This document shows, in pieces, positions 27,054 to 35,349 of a stretch of 44,563 nucleotides of DNA (its first letter is position 1; every line of letters starts with the position of its first letter). The stretch comes from Pseudomonadales bacterium. Lineage in GTDB: Bacteria > Pseudomonadota > Gammaproteobacteria > Pseudomonadales > JAHRWD01. The notes beneath the pieces were generated by a model that was given only the letters and a program-made list of their open reading frames with translations, ran no database searches and was not told the origin of the DNA. The translations under genes and the position numbers were made by a program. The stretch lies in the NCBI GenBank assembly GCA_016763075.1, contig JAESUM010000027.1:1-44563 (forward strand), given 5' to 3'.

Positions 27054-27080
27054 TAAACGTATTTTTGACGTTTCCGATAA
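27054..27080 (+). promoter_or_regulatory. Sigma-28 (FliA) promoter for cheW
   Basis: TAAA (27054-27057), a spacer of exactly 15 bases, then TCCGATAA (27073-27080) matches the FliA consensus TAAA-N15-GCCGATAA with one mismatch. It lies 40 bases before the cheW ATG and would let cheW be expressed with late flagellar genes. Confidence 0.85.
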
Positions 27081-27120
27081 AATTGAATTTCAATACTTTT
27101 GAATAGTAGAGGTTAAACCA

Positions 27121-27609
27121 ATGGCTACATCCACAGTAAAAATGTCGAAGGGTGACAACGATCCGGTGTTGCAATGGGTGACCTTCAAGCTGGATGGAGA
27201 AACCTACGGTATTAACGTGATGCAGGTACAAGAAGTGCTGCGCCACACTGAAATCGCTCCAGTACCCGGTGCGCCTGAATATGTTTTGGGCATTATCAAC
27301 TTACGTGGCAACGTTGTTACGGTAATTGATACGCGTCATCGTTTTGGTTTGAACGCGGTAGAGATTTCAGAAAACACCAGAATCGTAATTATCGAAGCCG
27401 ACCAACATGTTGTTGGCATTATGGTAGATGCAGTAGCCGAAGTGGTTTATCTGAATCAATCTGAAATCGATAACGCGCCGAATGTTGGTAACGATGAGAC
27501 CTCCAAGTTTATTCAGGGCGTTTGCAACAAGAATGACGTACTGCTTATTTTGATTGACCTTAACAACATGTTAACGGATGAAGATTGGGTGGATATGGGC
27601 GCGGGATAA
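27121..27609 (+). CDS. cheW: Chemotaxis adaptor protein CheW
   Basis: CheW bridges receptors and CheA. The 162-residue product is a complete CheW domain: LQWVTFKLDGETYGINVMQVQEVLR, PEYVLGIINLRGNVVTVIDTRHRFG and the VGIMVDAVAEVVYL strand. AGAGG precedes the ATG. It has its own promoter region (sigma-28 and possibly sigma-54), followed by a hairpin, so it can be expressed independently of the large upstream operon. Confidence 0.97.
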   Translation: MATSTVKMSKGDNDPVLQWVTFKLDGETYGINVMQVQEVLRHTEIAPVPGAPEYVLGIINLRGNVVTVIDTRHRFGLNAVEISENTRIVIIEADQHVVGIMVDAVAEVVYLNQSEIDNAPNVGNDETSKFIQGVCNKNDVLLILIDLNNMLTDEDWVDMGAG

Positions 27610-27610
27610 A

Positions 27611-27642
27611 GCCCTTATTTATTCGTAGAGAATAAATAAGGC
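27611..27642 (+). terminator. Long hairpin downstream of cheW
   Basis: CCTTATTTATTC (27613-27624) pairs perfectly with GAATAAATAAGG (27630-27641) around loop GTAGA. The T tract is poor, so this may be a weak terminator or a 3'-end stabilising hairpin. It separates cheW from the DUF2802 gene. Confidence 0.6.
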
Positions 27643-27796
27643 ATCAGCTAGCTCATATTTTACATCGCGCTATTAAGCGATAAAGCTAAGACCACCGACT
27701 CTATTTTTTCGTTTACAGGTTCAACACAAACCAGCACGACTTGCTCACATTACGATTTTGCTAGTAAGAAACTAAAAAATAGAGAAGGCACTGAAC

Positions 27797-28243
27797 ATGA
27801 ATATTTATAACCTACTTGTAAGCGTTAACGCCGTGCAATGGGCACTTTTGATAGCTGGTCTAGTGGTTGTAATACTGAGTATTCGCCAAGCATCCCTAAA
27901 AAAAGAGCTGAAAAGTTACGCTCGTTTGTTGGAATTAAAGAGCGACGGGAATTCAGAACAAAAGCTCGATGAAATAGCCGTTATGTGCCAAAGCCTTGTA
28001 GGGCTGGGCCAGCACATACAAAAAATTGAACGACGCTTAGGTACACTAGAGTCGAGCAACACTACCGGGCTTCAGCCCGATAATAGCGGCAAAACTCCTT
28101 ATCGTCAGGCAGCTGCGATGTTAGATATGGGCGCAGATTTAAATGACCTCGTGAATAGCCTAGAAATGTCTCAAGCCGAAGCACGGTTGTTTCAGGTGCT
28201 ACATGGCGATATGCAGGATAAGGAAGCGGTTAACCCAATCTAA
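27797..28243 (+). CDS. DUF2802 membrane-anchored protein of the chemotaxis locus
   Basis: The 148-residue product has one N-terminal membrane helix (about 12-30, VQWALLIAGLVVVILSI), a coiled-coil-like segment (about 33-85) and a conserved C-terminal patch, YRQAAAMLDMGADLNDLVNSLEMSQAEARLFQVLHG. That patch is like the helix-turn-helix-like end of DUF2802 proteins next to cheW in Pseudomonas (PA1465). Its role is unknown. The conserved linkage suggests a part in array or flagellar pole function. It precedes the vWA gene by 62 bases. Confidence 0.8.
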   Translation: MNIYNLLVSVNAVQWALLIAGLVVVILSIRQASLKKELKSYARLLELKSDGNSEQKLDEIAVMCQSLVGLGQHIQKIERRLGTLESSNTTGLQPDNSGKTPYRQAAAMLDMGADLNDLVNSLEMSQAEARLFQVLHGDMQDKEAVNPI

Positions 28244-28305
28244 CGGGATAATCCGATTTGATTAAGCTTGTGTAGCTATTATTTGACCATAGGTCTAGGA
28301 CACGC

Positions 28306-30708
28306 ATGAAGTACTATAAACCCGTTCACCGAACATCATTGAATGGGGGTTTGTTATCCCTCATCAGTAATCACCTTATGAAGCTCAAGTTCATCTGTAC
28401 ACTGATGATACTGAGCGCATTTTCCCCGCTAAGTTTTGCCGAAGACGCTACCAAGCCTGATGTCAGAATTGTGGTAGATATTTCTGGCAGCATGAAAAAC
28501 AATGACCCGAATAATCTACGAATTCCTGCGGTAAAAATGCTGCTGGGGTTGCTTCCCGACGGGTCACGCGCGGGTGTTTGGACATTTGGCCGCTACGTTA
28601 ATATGTTGGTTCCGCACAAACCGGTCACTCAAAAGTGGAAAACTCAAGCACGCCAAAGCGTTAAAAAGATAAATTCTGCGGGTCAATTTACCCATATTGA
28701 ATTAGCACTAAAGAAAGCTGGGTTTGATCTTGACCATAATAAAAAACATAAAAATACCCACGTAATTTTATTGACCGATGGCCAGGTAGATATATCGAAA
28801 AATGCCAAACTAAACAAGAATTCTCGCAACAGTATTATCCAAAATCTGGCCAAAAAATATGCCAAAGCTGGGATAAAAATTCACACGGTAGCCTTATCTA
28901 AACAAGCTGATCATTTACTATTAAAGCGAATTTCTGCGGCAACCGGAGGGATCTCTACGGTCGCCGATGATGCAGATCAACTGATGAATATGTTTTTGCA
29001 GGTGTTTGACCAAGCGGCCCCGCAAGACCAACTACCGATCACAGGAAATGTTTTTCAGATTGATTCCAGCGTTAAAGAAGCCACGGTTTTACTATTTCGC
29101 AAGAACTCAGGGCAACCAACCAAATTGACTGACCCAAAGGGTCGAGTTTGGCAAAGTAATAAATTATCGAAAAAAATGAAATGGTTCGAAGATGAGAAAT
29201 TTGACCTCATCACCATTACCAACCCGATAGACGGTGATTGGATCATTGATGCAAGTCAGCACCCAGATAACCGAGTATCTGTTATTTCAGATCTTAAGCT
29301 ACGGGTGGAAGGGTTACCGGCGGTCATTGCAGCAGGCGAGCCGCTGACAATGAGTGTGTTTTTCTTAGAGAAAAACCGTTTATTAGACGATAAAGCATTT
29401 CTTGATCTTATCGATATCAGTATTCAAATCGACAGAAATGGCTCCAAGTTAGGTTTAGCCAGAGTGACTGATTTCCCAATGGTAAAAGGGAAATACAAAG
29501 TTAAACTGCGCTCGCTCAGCAAGTATGCATCCTATGCGATATTGATCGAGGCCGATGGCAAAACCTTCAGCCGAAAGTTCCAGCGCCTTTTCAAAATTGC
29601 CCCGCCATTGCCTGATGATCCTGAATTAGACGGTGATGTGTTTGAACAACTCGCGCCCGATCCGGAACCGATAGACATCGAGCCTGAAGTCGTTATAGGC
29701 GAATTGATGGAACACCCTGTCATCAGCAAAGTTGTGAGTGTTGGCACTGCGGATAATCCGGGGTATGACGTTGTATTGGATGTTGTAGATCCAACGATGA
29801 CGACTGAAGGCACTGCGGTGATTTCAATGATAGCAAGTCCCGATGGACGAACTTTTATCGGCACCGTAGACACTACGTCTGATACCCAGTGGAAAATGCA
29901 GTTTCGCGAAGAAGATTTAACCGCGGTTGGCGAGTACAAAATACAGTTTTCATTTACCGGGAAACAAACCAGCGGAAAAGAATTTGTTTATAAACCAGAT
30001 GCACTGGTCATCACCCACCAGGACGACTGGGTAGACCCAACCCCAGAGCCCGTTGAGCCTATCGAAGCGATAGTGGATGAGCCACTGGATTACGAAGAGC
30101 CGCTGATCGATACGATTGAAGAAGAACCATTGATAGATCAGCTAGAAACAGAGCCAGAAACGGTGCCGGAAGTTGACGACGAAGCAGCCGCTGAAGTTGA
30201 AGAATCTTGGTACACAAGTGGCTGGTTTGTTGGTGGGCTGATTGCGTTATTTAATTTGTTGGTGATTGGTGGTGGTTATTTCGCTTACCGTAAACTGACC
30301 CAGCCAGATTCTGAAGCTCAAGCACCGTCAGATGAAACGAAAGAGCCCGCAGCAAAAGCAGAGTCGAGCGCCGAAGAGCCAGCAGCGGTCGCGACAGATG
30401 ATGAAGAAGACGAAGGGATTCTTGATCAATTATTCGATGAAGACAGCGCGGATAGCGCTGCTTCGGAAGGCACGGATGACCTGCAGGACCTTCTAAAAGC
30501 GGTTGATGATGAACTCGTAGCGGCTGAAGCGCCAGTGCAAGCAGCGCCGGTAGAAAAAGCCCCAATAGAAAAACCCGCTGTCGAACCACCAGCAGCTGAA
30601 TCACCTGAACCGGTTGCCGAGCCAGCAGCGCCAGTTGCAGAACCTATAACCAAACCCGCAGCAGAACCAGTGGCTGAAGTAGTTGCAGCAGAGCCTTCTC
30701 CAGTATAA
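28306..30708 (+). CDS. Membrane-anchored von Willebrand A protein, reading frame ended by premature TAA
   Basis: The 800-residue frame has a signal peptide (hydrophobic core about 28-45; ATG 28378 would give a more compact signal). A vWA domain follows, with MIDAS residues DISGS (58-62), a Thr in GQFTH and LLTDGQVD (155-162). Beta-rich domains (about 245-430 and 455-570) come next, then an acidic Pro/Glu linker, one membrane helix (about 640-662) and an acidic Ala/Pro/Glu-rich cytoplasmic tail. The tail is cut at TAA 30706, but the same frame runs on for 157 codons (30709-31182). AGGA precedes ATG 28306. It may belong to the uncharacterised TIGR03503-type vWA proteins of chemotaxis loci, which I could not verify. 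Function unknown. Confidence 0.85.
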   Translation: MKYYKPVHRTSLNGGLLSLISNHLMKLKFICTLMILSAFSPLSFAEDATKPDVRIVVDISGSMKNNDPNNLRIPAVKMLLGLLPDGSRAGVWTFGRYVNMLVPHKPVTQKWKTQARQSVKKINSAGQFTHIELALKKAGFDLDHNKKHKNTHVILLTDGQVDISKNAKLNKNSRNSIIQNLAKKYAKAGIKIHTVALSKQADHLLLKRISAATGGISTVADDADQLMNMFLQVFDQAAPQDQLPITGNVFQIDSSVKEATVLLFRKNSGQPTKLTDPKGRVWQSNKLSKKMKWFEDEKFDLITITNPIDGDWIIDASQHPDNRVSVISDLKLRVEGLPAVIAAGEPLTMSVFFLEKNRLLDDKAFLDLIDISIQIDRNGSKLGLARVTDFPMVKGKYKVKLRSLSKYASYAILIEADGKTFSRKFQRLFKIAPPLPDDPELDGDVFEQLAPDPEPIDIEPEVVIGELMEHPVISKVVSVGTADNPGYDVVLDVVDPTMTTEGTAVISMIASPDGRTFIGTVDTTSDTQWKMQFREEDLTAVGEYKIQFSFTGKQTSGKEFVYKPDALVITHQDDWVDPTPEPVEPIEAIVDEPLDYEEPLIDTIEEEPLIDQLETEPETVPEVDDEAAAEVEESWYTSGWFVGGLIALFNLLVIGGGYFAYRKLTQPDSEAQAPSDETKEPAAKAESSAEEPAAVATDDEEDEGILDQLFDEDSADSAASEGTDDLQDLLKAVDDELVAAEAPVQAAPVEKAPIEKPAVEPPAAESPEPVAEPAAPVAEPITKPAAEPVAEVVAAEPSPV

Positions 30709-31182
30709 CCGACTCCTGCACCTGAACTAACTCCTGCACCTGAACTAACTCCGACACCTGAACTAACTCCGACACCTGCAGAAAAACCTGAAAGCGCCGA
30801 TGTAGCACCGGAGCAGGCACCAGCAGCTGAGGCACCCACTGAGCCCGAGCCCGAAGCTGCAGACGCACTAGATGATATTGACGCGCTAATGGCAGAGTTT
30901 ACTGTAGAGAGCGAAAATGCTAAAAAAGACATTAGCTCGGTAAGCCCTGCTGAAGACTCGGCGGAGAATAAGGTAGAAAATACGACAGATAATGCAGAAT
31001 CAGAAACGGCAGCCAAAGATGCACCGGCAGAACCGGCTGAAGCCGAGGCAGCTTCGCCAGATGATATTGATGCACTCATGGAAGAGTTCAGCGCTGCAGA
31101 AAAAGAGGGTGGCGAATCCGGCGATGAAGATGGTTTTGAAGTGGTTGGTTTTGACGAGGATTTATCCGACGACCCGAAATAA
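30709..31182 (+). pseudogene. In-frame continuation of the vWA protein tail after the internal stop
   Basis: These 157 codons are in the same frame as the preceding gene and keep its composition: acidic, Ala/Pro/Glu-rich, with no further stop until TAA 31180-31182. They encode LTPxPE repeats and two DDIDALM motifs (30871-30900 and 31060-31089), and end in a conserved-looking GFEVVGFDEDLSDDPK. A single base change (for example CAA or GAA to TAA) would join both parts into a protein of about 958 residues. Restart at ATG 30889 has no ribosome site. Options are a fresh nonsense mutation, stop readthrough or a sequencing error. Confidence 0.75.
30712..30780 (+). repeat. 18-bp tandem repeat directly after the internal stop
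   Basis: About 3.8 copies of an 18-base unit (ACTCCTGCACCTGAACTA and near variants) encode TPxPEL. The tract starts four bases after the in-frame TAA. Slippage could change the tail length in frame. Confidence 0.9.
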
Positions 31183-31212
31183 GCTTCGACCGGAAAATAT
31201 TTTAGGTATTGC

Positions 31213-31248
31213 CGAAGTGGTTGCTCCAAAGCTAGAGTAACCACTTCG
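31213..31248. terminator. Bidirectional terminator between the vWA gene and cysK
   Basis: CGAAGTGGTTGCTC (31213-31226) pairs with GAGTAACCACTTCG (31235-31248), a 14-bp stem with one G-T pair and an eight-base loop. It lies between converging genes. On the minus strand the hairpin is followed by an A/T-rich tract. Confidence 0.7.
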
Positions 31249-31261
31249 ATCAATTAAGGTC

Positions 31262-32230
31262 TTATTGCTCTAGTTCTTTCGCTGAAAACATATCTGCAAA
31301 AAGTGCGCTAGATAAGTAACGCTCTGCCGAATCCGGTAGAATCACTACAATATTTTTACCCTTGTGCTGCTTTTGTTGGGCAACTTTTATAGCAGCAGAA
31401 ACGGCAGCACCGCCAGAAATCCCCGCAAGAATACCTTCTTCCTTCATAAGCCGCCTGGCCGTTTCAATGGCTTCTTCGTTTGATACCAGTTCAACTTGAT
31501 CAACCAGTGACAAATCCAAGTTTCCAGGAATGAAGCCAGCACCGATGCCCTGAATTTTGTGAGGCTTATGTTCTGGTTCAAGCCCAGCAAGAGTATTGCT
31601 TATTACCTTTGAATCTTCGGGTTCAACCGCAACGGTTGTGATTGCTTTGCCCATGGTTTTTTTAATGTAGCGAGACACACCGGTTAGCGTGCCGCCGGTA
31701 CCTACGCCGGAGACGAAAATATCAACGCTGCCATCGGTATCATTCCAAATTTCAGGGCCGGTAGTTTTTTCGTGGATTTCTGGATTGGCTGGGTTGGTAA
31801 ATTGTTGCAGCATCAAGTGGGTTTCAGGGTCGGCGGCTACAATTTCAGCGGCCTTAGCAATGGCACCATTTATGCCCTTTGCCGGGTCGGTAAGCTCAAG
31901 ATCGGCTCCTAACGCTTTCATCAATTGACGTCTTTCCAAGCTGAAACTAGATGGCATGGTAAGCGTGAGCGAGTATCCGCGCGCGGCAGCCACGTAGGCT
32001 AGGGCGATACCGGTGTTGCCACTGGTGGGTTCGACCAATGTCATGCCGGGTTTTAAGAGGCCTGATTTTTCAGCATCCCACACCATGTTCGCACCGATAC
32101 GGCATTTCACTGAATTGGCAGGATTACGAGCTTCAATTTTGACGTAAATGTTGGCATCGGTCATATGCTTTAACTTAACCAGCGGCGTATTACCGATGGA
32201 TAACGTGTTGTCGTCAAAAATATTGCTCAT
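31262..32230 (-). CDS. cysK: Cysteine synthase A (O-acetylserine sulfhydrylase)
   Basis: CysK makes L-cysteine from O-acetylserine and sulfide with pyridoxal phosphate. The 322-residue product has the PLP Lys42 in [11 protein letters not shown], the substrate loop [12 protein letters not shown], the phosphate-binding [10 protein letters not shown] and the C-terminal [14 protein letters not shown]. Length and motifs favour CysK over CysM. It is a lone minus-strand gene between the chemotaxis region and the moxR pair. Confidence 0.96.
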   Translation of the reverse strand: MSNIFDDNTLSIGNTPLVKLKHMTDANIYVKIEARNPANSVKCRIGANMVWDAEKSGLLKPGMTLVEPTSGNTGIALAYVAAARGYSLTLTMPSSFSLERRQLMKALGADLELTDPAKGINGAIAKAAEIVAADPETHLMLQQFTNPANPEIHEKTTGPEIWNDTDGSVDIFVSGVGTGGTLTGVSRYIKKTMGKAITTVAVEPEDSKVISNTLAGLEPEHKPHKIQGIGAGFIPGNLDLSLVDQVELVSNEEAIETARRLMKEEGILAGISGGAAVSAAIKVAQQKQHKGKNIVVILPDSAERYLSSALFADMFSAKELEQ

Positions 32231-32480
32231 GGTCTATTTCCGTTGGTTTCAAATTGAGTGGTATGCATGATAGCTATAGCAGTCGACGGCGCTTATCTAA
32301 TAGATGTATACGATACCGTGTTTACCCAACTATTGAAATTAACCGGTTCTATTGGGCCCGTTAAAGCGATACCGCCGACATACTTGCTATGGCCACAAAT
32401 TGATATTACATTAACCGGCTTGGTCTGCTGGAGCGGCCGAAATAATGAACCCTATTCAATAAGTATAAGTGGCGGAATCG

Positions 32481-33329
32481 ATGAAATTTGAAGGTACAGA
32501 TAGCTATATAGCAACCGACGACCTACAGCTTGCGGTAAACGCAGCGGTTGCACTTGAGCGGCCATTGTTAATTAAAGGCGAGCCGGGCACCGGTAAAACC
32601 ATGTTGGCAGAAGAAGTCGCTACTGCTTTGGATATGAAATTGATCCGTTGGCACATTAAGTCCACCACCAAAGCGCAGCAAGGGCTTTACGAATATGACG
32701 CCGTTTCACGTTTGCGTGATTCTCAGCTTGGCGGCGACAAAGTGAATGACATCGCTAACTACATTGTTAAAGGTAAACTTTGGGAAGCATTTGATGCCGA
32801 CGAGCAGGTTGTATTGCTGATTGATGAAATCGACAAGGCGGATATCGAATTTCCAAACGATTTGCTACATGAGCTCGATAAAATGGAGTTTTATGTTTAC
32901 GAGACACAAACCTTCGTAAAAGCAAAGCACCGCCCCATCATCATCATTACCAGTAACAATGAAAAAGAGTTGCCTGATGCTTTCTTGCGTCGTTGCTTCT
33001 TCCACTACATTAACTTTCCTGACCGCACTACAATGCGCGCGATTGTGGACGTACATCACCCAGATGTTCAGCAAGATCTGGTTAAAGATGCGATGGAGAT
33101 TTTCTTCGATCTTCGTACCGTTCCGGGCATGAAAAAGAAGCCATCGACTTCAGAGCTTATCGATTGGTTGAAGCTGTTAATGTCTGACGATATCCCCGAC
33201 GCTATTTTGAAAGACCGCGATCCAACTAAAGCGATTCCACCGCTTTATGGCGCATTGATCAAAAATGAACAGGATGTTCACTTGCTTGAAAAGCTAGCCT
33301 TTATGCATCGACGAGAAAGCCGGAGCTAA
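32481..33329 (+). CDS. MoxR-family AAA+ ATPase
   Basis: MoxR ATPases act as chaperones that insert cofactors or assemble complexes, usually with a vWA partner. The 282-residue product has Walker A GEPGTGKTM (33-41), Walker B VVLLIDEIDKAD (110-121), the sensor segment ITSNNEKELPDAFLRRC and a C-terminal lid. ATG 32481 is preferred to GTG 32469, since GGCGGA stands just before it. Three bases separate its stop from the vWA gene. The client is not apparent: no cox or dehydrogenase genes adjoin. Confidence 0.93.
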   Translation: MKFEGTDSYIATDDLQLAVNAAVALERPLLIKGEPGTGKTMLAEEVATALDMKLIRWHIKSTTKAQQGLYEYDAVSRLRDSQLGGDKVNDIANYIVKGKLWEAFDADEQVVLLIDEIDKADIEFPNDLLHELDKMEFYVYETQTFVKAKHRPIIIITSNNEKELPDAFLRRCFFHYINFPDRTTMRAIVDVHHPDVQQDLVKDAMEIFFDLRTVPGMKKKPSTSELIDWLKLLMSDDIPDAILKDRDPTKAIPPLYGALIKNEQDVHLLEKLAFMHRRESRS

Positions 33330-33332
33330 AAA

Positions 33333-34514
33333 GTGTTAATCGACTTTTTTCTAACCCTGAAGAGAGCCAAAGTACCGGTTAGTCTGCGTGAATTACTAGA
33401 CTTGATCGTGGCAATGAAGAAGGGGCTAGTGTTCGCTGATGTTGATCAGTTCTATTTTCTAAGCCGCGCAATCATGGTGAAGGACGAATCGCATTACGAT
33501 AAGTTCGACATTGCTTTTGGTGTCTTCTTCAGAGGCCTTGATAGCCTCGAAGGTATCATGGAAGCACTGATTCCGGACGACTGGATTCGTAAAGCCTTCA
33601 GTGAATCGTTATCAGAAGAAGAAAAGGCCGCTATCGAATCGATGGGGGGGCTTGAAAAACTGATTGAAGAATTCAAAAAACGACTTGAAGAGCAGGATGA
33701 ACGTCACGAAGGTGGCAATAAATGGATCGGTACTGGCGGGACTTCACCCTTTGGTAACGGTGGGTTTAATCCAGAAGGCGTTCGGGTTGGCGGTGACGGC
33801 AACGAAAACTTCCGTGCGGTAAAAGTATGGGAACAACGTGATTTCAAAGACCTTGACGATAATGTCGAGATTGGTACCCGTGAAATTAAGATGGCGCTGC
33901 GCAAATTGCGTAAGTTCGCTCGTACCGGTGCTGAAGAAGAACTCGATATCGACGATACCATTCGCTCTACCGCGCGTAATGCCGGTATGCTGGATATCAA
34001 AATGGTGGCTGAGCGTCATAACTCGATCAAAGTATTGATATTTTTTGATGTCGGCGGGTCGATGGATCCTCACGTTAAAGTCTGTGAAGAACTGTTCTCA
34101 GCGACTCGTTCCCAGTTTAAGCACCTCAAGTACTTTTACTTTCATAACTTTATCTACGAATCAGTGTGGAGTGATAACTCACGCCGAAATGACGAACGCA
34201 CCCCAACGTGGGATATTCTGCACAAATACAGCTCTGACTATAAGATCATTTTTGTCGGTGATGCCAGTATGGCACCCTATGAAGTGGCCAACGTTGGCGG
34301 CAGTATCGAGCATGATAACGAAGAGGCCGGTGCCACGTGGATGGAACGCTTCACCGAAGTGTATGACAAAATCATATGGCTGAACCCACAAACGCAGGAC
34401 ACGTGGGAATACTCCAGCAGTATTTCTATGGTGCAGCATCTACTTGAAGATAAGATGTTCCCACTTACGTTGCGTGGATTGGACGAAGGGATTACATACC
34501 TAAACCGTTCTTAA
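33333..34514 (+). CDS. CoxE-type vWA-domain protein, partner of the MoxR ATPase
   Basis: The 393-residue product starts at GTG 33333 with GGAG about eight bases upstream. The N-terminal half is charged and helical, with a Gly-rich linker (about 125-155). The C-terminal half is a vWA domain with DVGGSMD at the metal site, in place of the standard DxSxS; the substitution is usual for this subfamily. MoxR-vWA pairs work as one ATPase-adaptor machine. The pair ends in a strong terminator, so the two genes form a complete operon. Confidence 0.92.
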   Translation: MLIDFFLTLKRAKVPVSLRELLDLIVAMKKGLVFADVDQFYFLSRAIMVKDESHYDKFDIAFGVFFRGLDSLEGIMEALIPDDWIRKAFSESLSEEEKAAIESMGGLEKLIEEFKKRLEEQDERHEGGNKWIGTGGTSPFGNGGFNPEGVRVGGDGNENFRAVKVWEQRDFKDLDDNVEIGTREIKMALRKLRKFARTGAEEELDIDDTIRSTARNAGMLDIKMVAERHNSIKVLIFFDVGGSMDPHVKVCEELFSATRSQFKHLKYFYFHNFIYESVWSDNSRRNDERTPTWDILHKYSSDYKIIFVGDASMAPYEVANVGGSIEHDNEEAGATWMERFTEVYDKIIWLNPQTQDTWEYSSSISMVQHLLEDKMFPLTLRGLDEGITYLNRS

Positions 34515-34534
34515 GCGACTCTCCCAAATACCTA

Positions 34535-34577
34535 CCCTCGTTACACAGACTTTAAAACCTGTGTAACGGGGGTTTTT
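34535..34577 (+). terminator. Rho-independent terminator after the MoxR/vWA operon
   Basis: A 14-bp stem with one G-T pair (34535-34548 with 34559-34572, core CGTTACACAG/CTGTGTAACG) is followed by TTTTT. It closes the two-gene operon. Confidence 0.93.
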
Positions 34578-34771
34578 CGTTTTTACAGCCTCTGTTTGTG
34601 CAGGTTTACTGTTCTCCCGCGCTGATTCATATCAAAGGCCATTTCTGGTGGTACTTCGTTGCATTCAGATCCTTCATCATTGTCGTTTTATATACTGTTG
34701 AGGCCTATGCTTATAGTGGAAAAGCAGGGTAAATCTCAAGAATGTTGAAGTAGGGTATTTATCAATCAAAT

Positions 34772-34822
34772 TGTTCAAAAAATATAGGGTGCTTTCCAGC
34801 AGGAGAGCTATATTTTTGAACA
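34772..34822. promoter_or_regulatory. Long inverted repeat upstream of the truncated hemoglobin gene
   Basis: TGTTCAAAAA-(A)-TATAG and CTATATTTTTGAACA form a 15-bp inverted repeat with one bulged base around a 20-base centre that itself holds GCT/AGC. It lies in the 464-base gap 34515-34978, whose other content is a terminator and no visible gene. No T tract follows, so an operator or RNA element is more likely than a terminator. Confidence 0.6.
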
Positions 34823-34978
34823 GGATGTAGAACTCTTTGTCGTGGTGCATTTTGCGTATTTAGATGTTTGGCAAAAAAACGCTGACACGGTTTGAATTGA
34901 AAGCTGTCTTCAAAATACATCTTGTTGGTATCGCGTTTAATTATTCAATCTAAATATATCTTCGATAGGATTTGGCAT

Positions 34979-35344
34979 ATGAGCAGTTTATACGAACGAC
35001 TAGGTGGTGAAGCAGCAGTAGACGCAGCGGTCGATATTTTTTACAGAAAAGTACTCTCTGATGAACGTATCAGTAATTATTTTGATGATGTAGACATGGA
35101 CACACAGTCTGCAAAACAAAAAGCCTTTTTAACGATGGTGTTTGGCGGCCCGAATAACTACAGCGGCAAGGATATGCGCGAAGGGCATAAAGACCTGAAA
35201 GGTGGGAAAATGGATGATAGTCACGTAGATGCAGTCATCGAATTACTGGGCGGAACCCTGCAAGAATTGGGTGCTGCAGCGGCGGATATCCAAGAAGTAG
35301 CAGGTATCGCGAACAGTGTGCGTGACGATGTTTTGAATCGCTAA
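34979..35344 (+). CDS. Group I truncated hemoglobin
   Basis: Truncated hemoglobins bind O2 or NO and often detoxify NO. The 121-residue product has the family pattern: SLYERLGGEAAVDAAVD, the MDTQSAKQKAFLTMVFGGP segment, and REGHKDL with the proximal His after the F helix. ATG 34979 has AGGA nine bases upstream; an upstream in-frame ATG (34922) would add an unrelated tail. It lies five bases before a ferredoxin-type reductase, suggesting a two-gene globin and reductase system. Confidence 0.94.
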   Translation: MSSLYERLGGEAAVDAAVDIFYRKVLSDERISNYFDDVDMDTQSAKQKAFLTMVFGGPNNYSGKDMREGHKDLKGGKMDDSHVDAVIELLGGTLQELGAAAADIQEVAGIANSVRDDVLNR

Positions 35345-35349
35345 CTGCC

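Noticed and set aside
30426-31253. Long minus-strand frame (275 codons) opposite the vWA tail, Ser/Gly/Ala-rich
   Set aside because: Antisense shadow of the Ala/Pro/Glu-rich tail. The plus-strand frame has motifs and continuity with the gene.
32258-32491. 77-codon plus-strand frame between cysK and the MoxR gene
   Set aside because: No family, runs into the MoxR start in another frame, and occupies the divergent promoter region.
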